Positions 7,555-16,946 of a stretch of 64,000 nt of DNA are shown one piece after another. Each line of letters opens with the position of its first letter. Position 1 is the stretch's first letter. The notes beneath the pieces were generated by a model, which worked only from the letters and a program-made list of their open reading frames with translations, was not told where the DNA came from and searched no databases. A program made the translations under genes and the position numbers. The stretch covers positions 1 to 64,000 of the forward strand of contig NZ_CP102847.1 of the NCBI RefSeq assembly GCF_013307435.2, given 5' to 3'. Source of the stretch: Microvirga terrae (GTDB taxonomy: Bacteria > Pseudomonadota > Alphaproteobacteria > Rhizobiales > Beijerinckiaceae).

Positions 7555-8205
7555 ATGATCTTGGTCAGTTCCATTTTGGTGATGATCACGCGGTTCGGGA
7601 AGCACGACCTCGCGGCGGGCAAGTCGCCGTGGATGCGGCATTCTCGAAAACCCAAGGAAGTCGGCGGCCGCATCCTCCCACACGCAAAGAGATTCCTCAC
7701 GCTCGACCTCAACGATCCGGACTGGGACGGGACCCGTTCTGTTGGATTATACCTGATGCCGAATCCCGCCTCATACGCAGACGGCACGAGAGTTTATGGA
7801 GCGACAATTCTCGATCAGAGCGCGGTCGCTCATTCCGCCAGGTTCATCACGGACGGGCGGAATTGCCTGATCATTTTTGTAAATACCGCAGGGCCCTCCA
7901 TGCCGTTTCGAATGAGGCCGTGGTCCCGCAGGATTGCGGTTACAGGCACGCTCCCGGACACGGTGACATCGTCCGAGCCTCATGATGAGACCTCGACGTG
8001 TGTGCAGAAGCTCTGTGATGCTGCCAGATCCATCATCAATTCGGATCACCCCAAGTCACGATCCGATGTCAACAAGATCCGCCGCCGCATCGCCAAACTC
8101 CTCCATCCTGACCTTGATCAGGCAATGAATGGCACCTGTCGCGCCCGTGCCATGGCCATCATGAACGCGGAGCTTGACGAAATGGTGTTCCGGTTAGCCG
8201 CGTGA
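7555..8205 (+). CDS. Hypothetical protein with C-terminal J-domain-like segment
   Basis: A 216-aa protein. Residues 1-150 are not recognised. The last 50 residues resemble the second half of a DnaJ domain: a basic helix IRRRIAKLL, the HPD tripeptide in LLHPDLDQ, then the helix MAIMNAELDEMV matching helix III of J-domains. The HPD motif is what stimulates Hsp70 ATPase in true J-proteins, so a DnaK co-chaperone role is possible (inference). GGAG precedes ATG 7555. It is convergent with the TehA-like gene. Confidence 0.6.
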   Translation: MILVSSILVMITRFGKHDLAAGKSPWMRHSRKPKEVGGRILPHAKRFLTLDLNDPDWDGTRSVGLYLMPNPASYADGTRVYGATILDQSAVAHSARFITDGRNCLIIFVNTAGPSMPFRMRPWSRRIAVTGTLPDTVTSSEPHDETSTCVQKLCDAARSIINSDHPKSRSDVNKIRRRIAKLLHPDLDQAMNGTCRARAMAIMNAELDEMVFRLAA

Positions 8206-8236
8206 TCCCGCCTTGCCACCCTTGGATCGGGCAAGA

Positions 8237-9226
8237 TCATCTCCGGGGTAGGAGCTTCCCCATGAAGGCAAGGCGTACGGTCTGGAGTGCAACCCAGCCG
8301 ATGATCAAGTTGGCGCCGATGAAGAGTGGAATGGCCAAGAGGGGAATTGGTCCCGTCTGTCCCCGCTCGACAAAACGCAGAGCCGCGAGCGGCAGGGCGG
8401 AGACGCCGAAGGTGTATGCCCAGGCCGCGGGCGAGAACGGCTGCTGGCGGAGCCAGGGCACAAGACGCAGCATGACGAGCGCCTGAAGCAGCGCATATCC
8501 GAACAGCATCTGGCCGAAGCGGTCCGGCGGGCCGTTGGTCACGGCGAGGTATGCTACGGATCCGACGGCAGGGGTCGCAAGGTGAAGACCCATCGTAGCA
8601 CGCAGGCTCACGGGCAGCGTATGGATCATCAGCCGGTGCAGCACGATCGATTCCAGCACGACGAGCGACAGGAAGCCTGCTCCGAAGAACAGCAATCCGG
8701 CTTCGGGATGTCCGAAGCTCCCGCAGGCGATGGCGCTGACGAAGCTCCCGCCGACGGTTGGCATGTACAGGGTCGGGGTTGTCGCGTCCGTGTGGCGCCC
8801 GCCCTGCCACAGCTCGCCCACCACCCAGGTGCTGAACCCGATCTGACATGTTATCCCCAGCACGAACATCGCCCAAGCGATGGCCGGGATGTACGGAGAG
8901 ACTGCCGTGGCGGCGATCATGGTTGCCACGGGCACCAGGGCGATGAAGAAGGCTTGGATGGGATGCCGGAGTTCGGCAAGGGCCTCCTCACGGGACATGG
9001 CCCATTTCCATCCGTAGAGGACGATCCAGAAAAACCACACTGATCCAGCGGCGAGCGAGAGGGCTTCACCCGGGAGGGCAGGGGCATCCCAGACCCGCGC
9101 GGCCGTGCGCCATCCGTTGCCGAGCCCACCCAGGCCGAGAACCATCCCAAAGAAGGTCGCCGGAACGACCGGCGGGGACGGCAGACCCGTTGGTCGCAAT
9201 CCGTCGTGTTGTCTCGAGTCCTGCAT
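8237..9226 (-). CDS. tehA: TehA/SLAC1-family transporter
   Basis: A 329-aa polytopic protein with about ten hydrophobic segments of the voltage-dependent anion channel/TehA family (tellurite resistance, C4-dicarboxylate or anion export). Family-like segments are PATFFGMVLGLGGLGNGWR and YMPTVGGSFVSAIACGSFG. ATG 9226 lies 12 nt past the malic enzyme stop; a TTG at 9241 would overlap that gene. Sitting directly behind malic enzyme suggests handling of malate or a related dicarboxylate (inference), but tellurite or sulfite efflux are other options. Confidence 0.75.
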   Translation of the reverse strand: MQDSRQHDGLRPTGLPSPPVVPATFFGMVLGLGGLGNGWRTAARVWDAPALPGEALSLAAGSVWFFWIVLYGWKWAMSREEALAELRHPIQAFFIALVPVATMIAATAVSPYIPAIAWAMFVLGITCQIGFSTWVVGELWQGGRHTDATTPTLYMPTVGGSFVSAIACGSFGHPEAGLLFFGAGFLSLVVLESIVLHRLMIHTLPVSLRATMGLHLATPAVGSVAYLAVTNGPPDRFGQMLFGYALLQALVMLRLVPWLRQQPFSPAAWAYTFGVSALPLAALRFVERGQTGPIPLLAIPLFIGANLIIGWVALQTVRLAFMGKLLPRR

Positions 9227-9237
9227 GTGCCGTCGGG

Positions 9238-11532
9238 TCAATCAGAGGAGACGGTGGAGGCCTGCACCTCCACCACAGCGATAGCCGTGAGGTTGACGAT
9301 GCCGCGTGCCGTCACGGACGGGGTCAGGATATGCGCGGGCTTGGCCGGGCCAATGAGGATCGGGCCGACGGGAAGAGAATCCGCCAGGATCTTAGTAAAC
9401 TGGAAGGCGATGTTGGTGGCGTCCAAGTTCGGCATGATCAGCACATTGGCCTCGCCTTTCAGGCGGGAGTTCGGATTCACCCGGTCGCGGATCATCTGGG
9501 ACAGGGCTGAATCCGCCTGCATCTCGCCATCAACCTCGAGATCCGGCGCACGCTCGTTGATGCAGGCCAGCGCCTCACGCATCTTGAGCGCCGAGCGGCT
9601 GTCGGCAGCACCGAAATCCGAGTGCGACAGGAGCGCGATCTTAGGCTCCATGCCGAAGCGACGCACGTGGCTCGCGCAGGCGATCGTCATATCGGCGATC
9701 TGCTCCGCGGTCGGGTCGACCTGCACATGGGTGTCGGCCAGGAAGTAAGCACCCTTGGATGTGATCACCAGGGACAGGGCCGCCATCTCGTGGACACCGG
9801 GAGCCAGCCCGATGATGTCCTTGATGTGCTTGACCCGGGACTGAAAGCGGCCCTCTAGGCCGCAGATCAGCGCATCCGCATCTCCTCGCTTTACCGCGAG
9901 GGCCCCGATGACGGTGTTGTTGGTGCGCACCAGGGTCTTGGCTGCATCCGGCGTGATGCCCTTGCGGCCTGCGGCCTCGACATAGGTTGAGACGTATTCT
10001 CGGTAACGCGGATCGTCTTCCGGGTTCACCAGCTCGAAATGCCGGCCGATCTCCATGGACAGGCCGAAGCGCTTGATCCGGGCCTCGACCACGTTGGGGC
10101 GGCCGATCAGGATCGGCTTAGCGGTGCCTTCCTCGACGATGACCTGCACCGCACGGAGGACCCGCTCGTCTTCGCCTTCGGCGTAGATGACCCGCTTCGG
10201 GTCGGCCTTGGCCTGCGAGAACAGCGGCTTCATGATGAAGCCGGAGCGGAACACGAAGCGGCCGAGCGATTCAGCATAAGCCTCAAGGTCCGCCAGCGGC
10301 CGCGTGGCGACGCCGGAATCCATGGCAGCCTGGGCGACGGCCGGCGCAATGCGTAGGATGAGGCGGGGGTCGAACGGACTTGGGATCAGGGACTTGCGGC
10401 CGAAGGGATGCGCCTCGCCGCCATAGGCACGGGCGACCACCTCCGACGGAGCCTCGCGGGCAAGCCCTGCGATGGCCTTCACGGCGGCCGCCTTCATCTC
10501 TTCGTTGATGGTGGTTGCCGCCACGTCGAGGGCGCCGCGGAAGATGTAGGGGAAGCACAGGACGTTGTTGACCTGGTTCGGGTAATCCGAGCGTCCGGTG
10601 CAGATCATGGCATCAGGCCGCGCGGCTTCCGCCTCCTCCGGCATGATCTCGGGAACCGGATTAGCCAGAGCCATGATGAGCGGATTGGGCGCCATCCCCT
10701 TCAGAAGATGGGGTTTGAGCACACCTTCGGCGGAGACGCCGAGGAAGACATCGGCATCGCCAATCACTTCCGCGAGCGTGCGGGCATCGGTCTTCTGGGC
10801 ATAGACCGACTTCCAGCGGTCCATGAGCTTCTCGCGGCCCTTATAGACAACGCCTTCGATATCCGTGACCCAGATGTTCTCGCGCCTGGCGCCAAGCGAC
10901 ACCAGCAGGTTGAGGCAGGCGAGAGCCGCGGCGCCCGCGCCTGAGGTGACGATCTTCACGTCCCCGATGCGCTTGCCCGCCAGCTCCAGCGCGTTCATCA
11001 CGGCAGCGCCGACGATGATAGCCGTTCCGTGCTGGTCGTCATGGAACACCGGAATGCCCATGCGGGCTTTCAGGCGCTCCTCGACCTCGAAGCATTCGGG
11101 GGCCTTGATGTCCTCGAGGTTGATGCCGCCGAAAGTGGGCTCCAGCGCGGCAATGACCTCGACGAGCTTGTCGACGTTCTTTTCCGCCACCTCGATGTCG
11201 AACACGTCGATGCCGGAGAACTTCTTGAACAGGACCGCCTTGCCTTCCATCACGGGCTTGGAGGCGAGCGGTCCGATATCGCCGAGGCCCAGCACGGCCG
11301 TGCCGTTGGAGATCACGGCCACGAGGTTCTGGCGTGAGGTGAGGTTGGCGGCCTGCGCCGGGTCGGCCGCGATGGCTTCGCAGGGGGCGGCGACACCCGG
11401 GGAATAGGCGAGCGCCAAGTCGCGCTGGTTGCCAAGGGGCTTGGTGGGCTGGATCTCGAGCTTTCCGGGGCGTGGGTGCTGATGGTAGAACATCGCTCCC
11501 GATTTCAGATCCTGCGAGATGTTATTAGACAT
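9238..11532 (-). CDS. maeB: NADP-dependent malic enzyme with phosphotransacetylase-like domain
   Basis: A 764-aa protein matching the MaeB architecture. The N-terminal malic domain ([10 protein letters not shown]) and NAD(P)-binding domain ([13 protein letters not shown]) occupy roughly residues 1-430 and convert malate to pyruvate plus CO2. The C-terminal phosphotransacetylase-like domain ([14 protein letters not shown]) is normally regulatory and binds acetyl-CoA. The start at ATG 11532 (MSNNISQDL) gives the usual length; the frame stays open for 54 more codons upstream, which are not family-like. It is followed by the TehA-type transporter and preceded by the cytochrome bd genes. Confidence 0.93.
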   Translation of the reverse strand: MSNNISQDLKSGAMFYHQHPRPGKLEIQPTKPLGNQRDLALAYSPGVAAPCEAIAADPAQAANLTSRQNLVAVISNGTAVLGLGDIGPLASKPVMEGKAVLFKKFSGIDVFDIEVAEKNVDKLVEVIAALEPTFGGINLEDIKAPECFEVEERLKARMGIPVFHDDQHGTAIIVGAAVMNALELAGKRIGDVKIVTSGAGAAALACLNLLVSLGARRENIWVTDIEGVVYKGREKLMDRWKSVYAQKTDARTLAEVIGDADVFLGVSAEGVLKPHLLKGMAPNPLIMALANPVPEIMPEEAEAARPDAMICTGRSDYPNQVNNVLCFPYIFRGALDVAATTINEEMKAAAVKAIAGLAREAPSEVVARAYGGEAHPFGRKSLIPSPFDPRLILRIAPAVAQAAMDSGVATRPLADLEAYAESLGRFVFRSGFIMKPLFSQAKADPKRVIYAEGEDERVLRAVQVIVEEGTAKPILIGRPNVVEARIKRFGLSMEIGRHFELVNPEDDPRYREYVSTYVEAAGRKGITPDAAKTLVRTNNTVIGALAVKRGDADALICGLEGRFQSRVKHIKDIIGLAPGVHEMAALSLVITSKGAYFLADTHVQVDPTAEQIADMTIACASHVRRFGMEPKIALLSHSDFGAADSRSALKMREALACINERAPDLEVDGEMQADSALSQMIRDRVNPNSRLKGEANVLIMPNLDATNIAFQFTKILADSLPVGPILIGPAKPAHILTPSVTARGIVNLTAIAVVEVQASTVSSD

Positions 11533-11615
11533 TCCAAACGACCCTGTTGCGGGATATGGTTTTCGATCCTTGGGTGTCTGGGACTTGAGTTTGCCCGGCT
11601 TCATCGCGCCGCACT

Positions 11616-11738
11616 TCAGTTCAGCCAGAATTTGATGACGAGGCCCAAGGCCGCTGTCGTGCCCACACCTCCGGCCCAGAGGCTGACGAACCACAGCCAG
11701 CGGCTCAGGACGGAGCCCGGTTCGTGATCGTTGGTCAT
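11616..11738 (-). CDS. DUF2474-type small cytochrome bd-associated protein
   Basis: A 40-aa gene: MTNDHEPGSVLSRWLWFV begins it, and one membrane segment (tryptophan-rich, then GGVGTTAALGLVIKF) ends in WLN. Its ATG (11738-11736) shares one base with the cydB stop (TGATG), giving translational coupling. Size, single helix and place behind cydAB match DUF2474 proteins, which accompany CIO-type bd oxidases as CydX-like subunits (family knowledge). It is short enough to be missed by standard gene finders. Confidence 0.8.
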   Translation of the reverse strand: MTNDHEPGSVLSRWLWFVSLWAGGVGTTAALGLVIKFWLN

Positions 11739-12745
11739 CAGTGATATCCCTCGTGGCCCGTCTTGCCGCGGAACACCCAGTACGAGTACCCGGTATAGGA
11801 CAGAATGATCGGGATCAGCACGCTCGCACCCACCAGCATGAACAGCAGGCTGGAATGCGGAGCCGCGGCCTCATGGATGGTGACGGCGTTCGGCACCACG
11901 TGCGGGAACATGCTCACGCCCAAGCCAAGCAGGCAGAGGGCGAACAGCCCCAGGGTCAGCAGGAACGGCCAGTACTCCCAGCGACGCATCAGGCTCACCA
12001 GCAGCATCCCCGAACAGAGGCCGACGAGCAGCGGCACCTGAGCCGTAAACAGGACCTGCGGCCAAGCAAACCAGCGCTCGTAATAGGCGCCGTTGAGGAA
12101 GGGCGTCGCCGCGCTCACCAGACCGATGCAGCCGATGAGTGCGATGGCGAGCTTGCCGGCCAGGCGGAAGCTGTGGTCCTGCACGGCGCCCTCGGTCTTC
12201 ATCACCAGCCAGGTCGCGCCGAGGAGGGCATAGCCGATCACGAGGCTGACCCCGACCAGCAGGCTGAACGGCGTGAGCCAGTCCCACCAGCCGCCCGCGT
12301 AGGAACGTCCCTCGACCGCGATGCCCTGGAGCAGGGCGCCGAGCGTGATGCCCTGAGCCAGGGTTGCGACGACGGAGCCCGTGGTAAAGGCGAAATCCCA
12401 ATAGCGGCGATGACCCGGGTCGCGCCAGCGGAACTCGAAGGCGACACCGCGGAAGACCAGCGCCAGCACCATGGCGAGGATCGGTGCGTAAAGGGCCGGC
12501 AGGATGATCGCGTAGGCCAGCGGGAAAGCGGCCATCAGGCCGCCGCCGCCGAGCACCAGCCAGGTTTCGTTGCCGTCCCAGACCGGGGCAACCGAGTTCA
12601 TGGCGCTGTCACGCTCGGGCCCCGGAGCGAAGAAGGGAAACAGGATGCCGATGCCGAGATCGAAGCCGTCCATCACCACATAGGCGAAGACCGCAAAGGC
12701 GATCACGAAAGCCCAGAGGGTGGGCAGATCAAGAACGGGGGTCAT
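11738..12745 (-). CDS. cydB: Cytochrome bd ubiquinol oxidase subunit II
   Basis: A 335-aa polytopic protein with the CydB N-terminus (YVVMDGFDLGIGILFPF, VWDGNETWLVLGGGGL) and eight to nine membrane segments. With CydA it forms the quinol oxidase that reduces O2 at high affinity without proton pumping. It starts 3 nt after the cydA stop and overlaps the DUF2474 gene, so cydA-cydB-DUF2474 is one transcript on the minus strand. Confidence 0.95.
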   Translation of the reverse strand: MTPVLDLPTLWAFVIAFAVFAYVVMDGFDLGIGILFPFFAPGPERDSAMNSVAPVWDGNETWLVLGGGGLMAAFPLAYAIILPALYAPILAMVLALVFRGVAFEFRWRDPGHRRYWDFAFTTGSVVATLAQGITLGALLQGIAVEGRSYAGGWWDWLTPFSLLVGVSLVIGYALLGATWLVMKTEGAVQDHSFRLAGKLAIALIGCIGLVSAATPFLNGAYYERWFAWPQVLFTAQVPLLVGLCSGMLLVSLMRRWEYWPFLLTLGLFALCLLGLGVSMFPHVVPNAVTIHEAAAPHSSLLFMLVGASVLIPIILSYTGYSYWVFRGKTGHEGYH

Positions 12746-12748
12746 GGT

Positions 12749-14173
12749 TCAAGCCTCCACGCCAAGGGTGCGGGTCGGGTCGACCGAGGGGGCCGGCGTG
12801 ATGCCAGCAGTGCGGATAGGATGGTCGGGGCCAGCCTCGGGCCCGGTTTCACTCCGATGGGGCGGCTTGCTCATGAGTTTCAGGATGTATCCGGTGCCGG
12901 CGCCGAACACGATGAAGTACACGATGATGAAAGTCAGCAACGACGCGGCTACGGCCGGGGCCTCGAGCGGCGAGGCCGACGCGGCTGTCTTGAGAAGGCC
13001 ATAGACGGTGAACGGCTGCCGCCCGACCTCCGTGGTGACCCAGCCCGCAAGCACGGCCACGAAGCCCGCAGGGCCCATGGCCAGCGCCAGCCCGTGCAGC
13101 GGGCGCCAGTCGTAGAGCTTGCCGCGCCAGCGGGCCCACAGGCTAAGCACCCCGAGGGTCAGCATCGCGAAGCCCAACCCTACCATGATGCGGAAGGACC
13201 AGAACACCACCGGCACATAGGGCCAGTTCTCGCGGGGGACCGTATCGAGTCCGTTCAGCGGGGCATTGAGCTCGTGCTTGAGGATGAGCGAGGACGCCTT
13301 CGGGATCTCGATGGCATAGCGGACGGTGCCGGCCTCCTGGTCGGGAATGCCGAACAGAATCAGGGGTGCACCCTCAGGATGGCTTGCGAAGTGCCCTTCC
13401 ATGGCCATGACCTTGGCGGGCTGATGCTCGAGCGTGTTGAGGCCGTGCATGTCGCCGGCGAGGATCTGGAGCGGGGCGACGACCGATATCATGCCCATGG
13501 CCATCGAGAACATCACCCGAGCGCCCTTGTTGGCGCGCTCGCGCAGGAGATGCCAGGCGCCGACACCGCCCACGACCAGGGCCGTGGTGAGATAGGCCGC
13601 CATCACCGTGTGGACGAGGCGGTAGGGGAAGGACGGGTTGAACACGATGGCCCACCAGTCCTGTGGCGCGAACTGCCCGGCCGCATTGATCGTGTAGCCG
13701 ACCGGGGTCTGCATCCACGAGTTGGCGGACAGGATCCAGAACGCCGAGATGCAGGTGCCGACGGCAACCGCAAGCGTGGCGGCAAAGTGCAGCTTGCGTC
13801 CGACCCGGCCCATGCCAAACAGCATGATGCCGAGGAAGCCGGCCTCCAAGAAGAAAGCAGTCAGAACCTCATAGGCCATCAGCGGCCCGACGATTGGCCC
13901 GGCCTTGTCGGAAAACACGGCCCAGTTGGTACCGAACTGGTAGGACATGACGATGCCGGAGACCACGCCCATGGCAAAGGCGAGGGCGAAGATCTTGAGC
14001 CAGTACTTGAACAGGTTGAGGTAGACCTCGCGCCCGGTCCACAGCCACAGCCCCTCCAGCACAGCGAGGTAGCTCGCCAGCCCGATCGAGAACGACGGGA
14101 AGATGAAGTGGAACGAGAGCGTGAACGCGAACTGGAACCGCGCCAGGAGCAGCGCGTCGAACTGGTCAAACAT
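12749..14173 (-). CDS. cydA: Cytochrome bd ubiquinol oxidase subunit I
   Basis: A 474-aa polytopic protein. SFHFIFPSFSIG near the N-terminus carries the conserved haem-ligand His (His22 here), NSWMQTPVGY and GRQPFTVYGLLKT are CydA signatures, and the length indicates the short-Q-loop, cyanide-insensitive (CIO) subgroup. The start at ATG 14173 has GGAAGGGGA upstream. A roughly 40-residue C-terminal tail rich in Pro and Thr extends past the last helix. It heads the cydAB-DUF2474 operon. A 132-bp gap to the MBL gene may hold the promoter; no clear FNR/ANR box was seen. Confidence 0.95.
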   Translation of the reverse strand: MFDQFDALLLARFQFAFTLSFHFIFPSFSIGLASYLAVLEGLWLWTGREVYLNLFKYWLKIFALAFAMGVVSGIVMSYQFGTNWAVFSDKAGPIVGPLMAYEVLTAFFLEAGFLGIMLFGMGRVGRKLHFAATLAVAVGTCISAFWILSANSWMQTPVGYTINAAGQFAPQDWWAIVFNPSFPYRLVHTVMAAYLTTALVVGGVGAWHLLRERANKGARVMFSMAMGMISVVAPLQILAGDMHGLNTLEHQPAKVMAMEGHFASHPEGAPLILFGIPDQEAGTVRYAIEIPKASSLILKHELNAPLNGLDTVPRENWPYVPVVFWSFRIMVGLGFAMLTLGVLSLWARWRGKLYDWRPLHGLALAMGPAGFVAVLAGWVTTEVGRQPFTVYGLLKTAASASPLEAPAVAASLLTFIIVYFIVFGAGTGYILKLMSKPPHRSETGPEAGPDHPIRTAGITPAPSVDPTRTLGVEA

Positions 14174-14305
14174 CGGATTCCCCTTCCGAACAGGGCAACG
14201 GCCAACTGGGCCTGCTCGTTGATGTGGAGACGGAAAACGTCGGGGCGGGAATTGCCGAGCGGCCCCACGCCGCGGCCCCATCCCGATCGCCGGCCGCGCT
14301 GGCGG

Positions 14306-15223
14306 TCAGTAGTCCCAGAAGACCGGCACCCAACGAAAGGCGTCGCCGGCGCTCGCCACCCGTCCGACGGACGGGAATGGCAGGTGGGTGGCCACCAGCT
14401 GTTCGCCCGTCGACGCCAGCTCCCGTAAAAGACGGACTCGAACACGGGCCGCCTCCTCGGGGTCGTGTTCGAAACCGTTGTGCCAGTCGGGGTGGTCGAA
14501 CCCGACCGCGAAAACGGCGTCGCCGGCAAACGTTAGCCGATCGCCGCCGGATGCCAGGCGGACCACACTGTGCCCGGGGGTGTGGCCGCCGGTGCGAGTG
14601 ACGAGCACGCCAGGCGCCACCTCGTGCTCGTCATCGAACTGCAGCAGTTGGCTGCGGTACTCTTCCACGAACCGCTTGGCGGTGGCCCTGAGCGCGTCCG
14701 GGAACCCCGCCGGCATGTGGACATGGGTGAAGTCGGGCGACTCCCAAAACTTGACCTCGGCGGCGGCCACGTGGATCCGCAGGTCCGGACGTAGCCGGTC
14801 CTTTACTCCTTCGACGAGAAGCCCGCCGATGTGGTCCATGTGCATGTGGGTAAGCACTACGTCGGTCACAGAGGCAAGATCGATGCCGGCGGATTCCAGT
14901 CGCTTGATCAACTGCCCAGCCCGCGGCAGGTTCAAGTTCGGATCCGGTCCCAGCCCAGCGTCGATGAGTATGGTCTGATTGCCGCTACGTACCATGACCA
15001 CGTTCAACGCCCAGTCGAAAGCGTCCGGCGGCAGGAACATGTCGTTCAGCCAGGCCGCTCGCGCGGCGGCGTCGGCGTTGTATCCCAACATCTCGGTCGG
15101 AAGCGGCAGCACTCCATCGCTGACCACCAGCACGTCAATCTCGCCGACTCGTACCATGTAGCGCGACGGAACCAACTCTTCGGGCCCACGTGTCTCGAGG
15201 TGTAAGGTGTTGTCCAAGCTCAT
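14306..15223 (-). CDS. Metallo-beta-lactamase-fold hydrolase
   Basis: A 305-aa protein with the zinc motif HMHMDH in VVLTHMHMDHIGGL, the later His of GGHTPGHS, the Asp of FAGDAVF and the His of VATHLPFPS, so a dinuclear site is complete. The length and DAGLGPDPN segment fit the AHL-lactonase/AttM-like group, which opens lactones, but other esters are possible. It is preceded on its strand by conserved element C, shared with the decarboxylase-type operon at 3976 and the exported hydrolase at 29006, suggesting co-regulation. Confidence 0.85.
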   Translation of the reverse strand: MSLDNTLHLETRGPEELVPSRYMVRVGEIDVLVVSDGVLPLPTEMLGYNADAAARAAWLNDMFLPPDAFDWALNVVMVRSGNQTILIDAGLGPDPNLNLPRAGQLIKRLESAGIDLASVTDVVLTHMHMDHIGGLLVEGVKDRLRPDLRIHVAAAEVKFWESPDFTHVHMPAGFPDALRATAKRFVEEYRSQLLQFDDEHEVAPGVLVTRTGGHTPGHSVVRLASGGDRLTFAGDAVFAVGFDHPDWHNGFEHDPEEAARVRVRLLRELASTGEQLVATHLPFPSVGRVASAGDAFRWVPVFWDY

Positions 15224-15276
15224 GTTCGTCTCCTGCTGATCGCCTTACCCACGGCCGCCTCTAGGGAGGTGTTTCA

Positions 15277-15364
15277 AGCATGCGCGCCTCCCGGAGATCG
15301 TTCCATTGAGCCGGCGGCGTAAATGTCCACTCAAATAGTCTATGATGCCTATACCGAAGATTAG
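15277..15364 (-). promoter_or_regulatory. Conserved palindromic promoter-leader element, copy C
   Basis: Read on the minus strand: CTAATCT-TC-GGTATAG (15364-15349), TAGACT starting at 15342 (offset 22) and GCATGCT starting at 15283 (offset 81), the same offsets as copies A and B. The block after TAGACT also shares GAGTGG with copy A. Similarity stops just upstream of the palindrome. It lies 54 nt before the MBL hydrolase start. Confidence 0.65.
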
Positions 15365-15397
15365 GTCCGTCCTTGGGGAGCCGGACCTTGCCGGTTC

Positions 15398-15590
15398 CTA
15401 GCTGTCAGACGGACTTCCCTCATCGTCTCGCGGGATCTCCTTGCCCTTCAGCGCGGTCTTGAGGCTCTGAAGAAGGACGCCATCGGTGACCGGCTTTGTC
15501 AGATACTTCGCGCATGACCTGCCGCTTGTGCTGTGTCAGCGGTGCAAAGAGGTCGAAATGCTGTTTGGCCCGACGGGCCTCTGCCATGTG
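15398..15590 (-). pseudogene. Remnant of response-regulator genes
   Basis: Minus-strand translation of 15517-15398 gives KYLTKPVTDGVLLQSLKTAL and a short tail to a stop, the typical end of a receiver domain (Lys-Pro then the last helix). In another frame, just upstream, APLTQHKRQVMREV resembles the start of a FixJ-type HTH. No start codon or complete domain is left, so this looks like decayed two-component regulator sequence. The rest of 15224-15734 holds only element C. Confidence 0.4.
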
Positions 15591-15734
15591 CACAACATCC
15601 TTCTCGATGTCGAACGAGGCGGCCCTGCGTTGTAGCAGCCTGGGAGGCTGTGTGGACTAGAACCATGACTTTACCGCAGGGAGCGCGCGCTGGATCGAGA
15701 ACGATAGCGAATTCGATCCAGCGCAGTGGGCTAT

Positions 15735-16946
15735 TCAGTGCGCCTCATCCGCCGGACCGAAGAACTCGTAGTGAATCCGGTCGGACGGGACGCCGGCCCG
15801 AGCGAGATCGCCGGTGAAAGCACGGAGGAAGGGCTTGGGCCCGCAGAGGTAAAAATCCGCCTCATGCAGCGGCGTATGGTCCTGAAGCCATTCTATGCTG
15901 ATAAAACCGTCGGCATCGTGGGTTTGGCCCACCGCGTCGTTTGGATGTGGCTCGCTGTAGAAAGTCGCGACCCGAATCTTGCCATGGGCTTCGGCCAATG
16001 CTCTGACATGACCGTCCATCGCGTGAGTGGCACTGTTCATGGTTCCATGAACGTAATGGGTCTCCAGAGCAGGGTGTTGGTCAGCAATGGTTTCAACCAT
16101 GCTCACCATCGGCGTCAGGCCCACGCCGCCGGAGAGCAGCACCACCGGCCGCAGTGGTGCTTCGGGCAGGAAGAAGTCGCCGGCTGGCGGCGTCGCTTCC
16201 AGGATGTCACCGATTTTGACTTCATCATGCAGGAACCGCGATCCGCCTTGGCCACTCGCCTCCCGTTTCACAGAAATCCGGTAGAAGTCTGAATTGGGTC
16301 CGCAGGAGATGGAATAATTGCGCTTGAGTTGTGCTCCACTCGCCGGGTGAAAGCGGAAGGTCAGGTATTGACCCGGCTTGTGCTGTATAATTGGCTGCCC
16401 ATCAACAGGACGAAGGACAAAGGACGTGATAACCGCACTTTCGCGGATTTTTTCTGCCACCGCAAATTGACGCCAGCCCGACCAGCCTCCTTCCAGATGC
16501 TCGATTTCCGCACGGATGGCGGTTTCACGCGATATCAAGATTTTGGCGAGGAACCAATAGGCCTCACCCCAGGCGTTGACGATCTCGTCGGTGGCGGCAT
16601 CCCCCAGCACGTCAGCGATTGCACTGAGGAGAGCTGTAGCGACATATGGGTAGTGCTCTGGGAGAATATGAAACCCGATGTGCTTATGGGCGACGCGTTC
16701 GACGACGGGCGCAAGAGCGCCCAAATCTTCGATGTTACGGGCATAGGTCAAAATGGCAGCGGCGAGGGCATGGACCTGTGCTCCACCGTCTCCCTGGTTC
16801 GCGTGGTTGAAGAGTGCGCGAATATGCTCATCCTGAAACAGCCGGGCATACATGAGCTTGGTGATGGTTGTCCCATGCTCCGCAAGGGCCGGCACTGTCG
16901 CTTTCACAATCGCGATTGTTTGCGGGCTTAAAGGTTGTTGCATCAT
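15735..16946 (-). CDS. hmp: Flavohaemoglobin (nitric oxide dioxygenase)
   Basis: A 403-aa protein. The globin domain (1-140; proximal His in VAHKHIGFHI) is followed by a ferredoxin-reductase-type FAD domain (RNYSIS) and an NAD(P)H domain (LLSGGVGLTPM, FYLCGPKPF). It oxidises NO to nitrate using O2 and NADH in the cytosol. The first ATG (16946-16944) overlaps the stop of the truncated haemoglobin gene (ATGA), so the two are translationally coupled. Confidence 0.95.
   Translation of the reverse strand: MMQQPLSPQTIAIVKATVPALAEHGTTITKLMYARLFQDEHIRALFNHANQGDGGAQVHALAAAILTYARNIEDLGALAPVVERVAHKHIGFHILPEHYPYVATALLSAIADVLGDAATDEIVNAWGEAYWFLAKILISRETAIRAEIEHLEGGWSGWRQFAVAEKIRESAVITSFVLRPVDGQPIIQHKPGQYLTFRFHPASGAQLKRNYSISCGPNSDFYRISVKREASGQGGSRFLHDEVKIGDILEATPPAGDFFLPEAPLRPVVLLSGGVGLTPMVSMVETIADQHPALETHYVHGTMNSATHAMDGHVRALAEAHGKIRVATFYSEPHPNDAVGQTHDADGFISIEWLQDHTPLHEADFYLCGPKPFLRAFTGDLARAGVPSDRIHYEFFGPADEAH

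Noticed and set aside
11741..14428. 895-codon plus-strand frame opposite cydB, cydA and the MBL gene
   Set aside because: Antisense shadow of well-recognised genes in GC-rich DNA; low-complexity charged composition and no family likeness.
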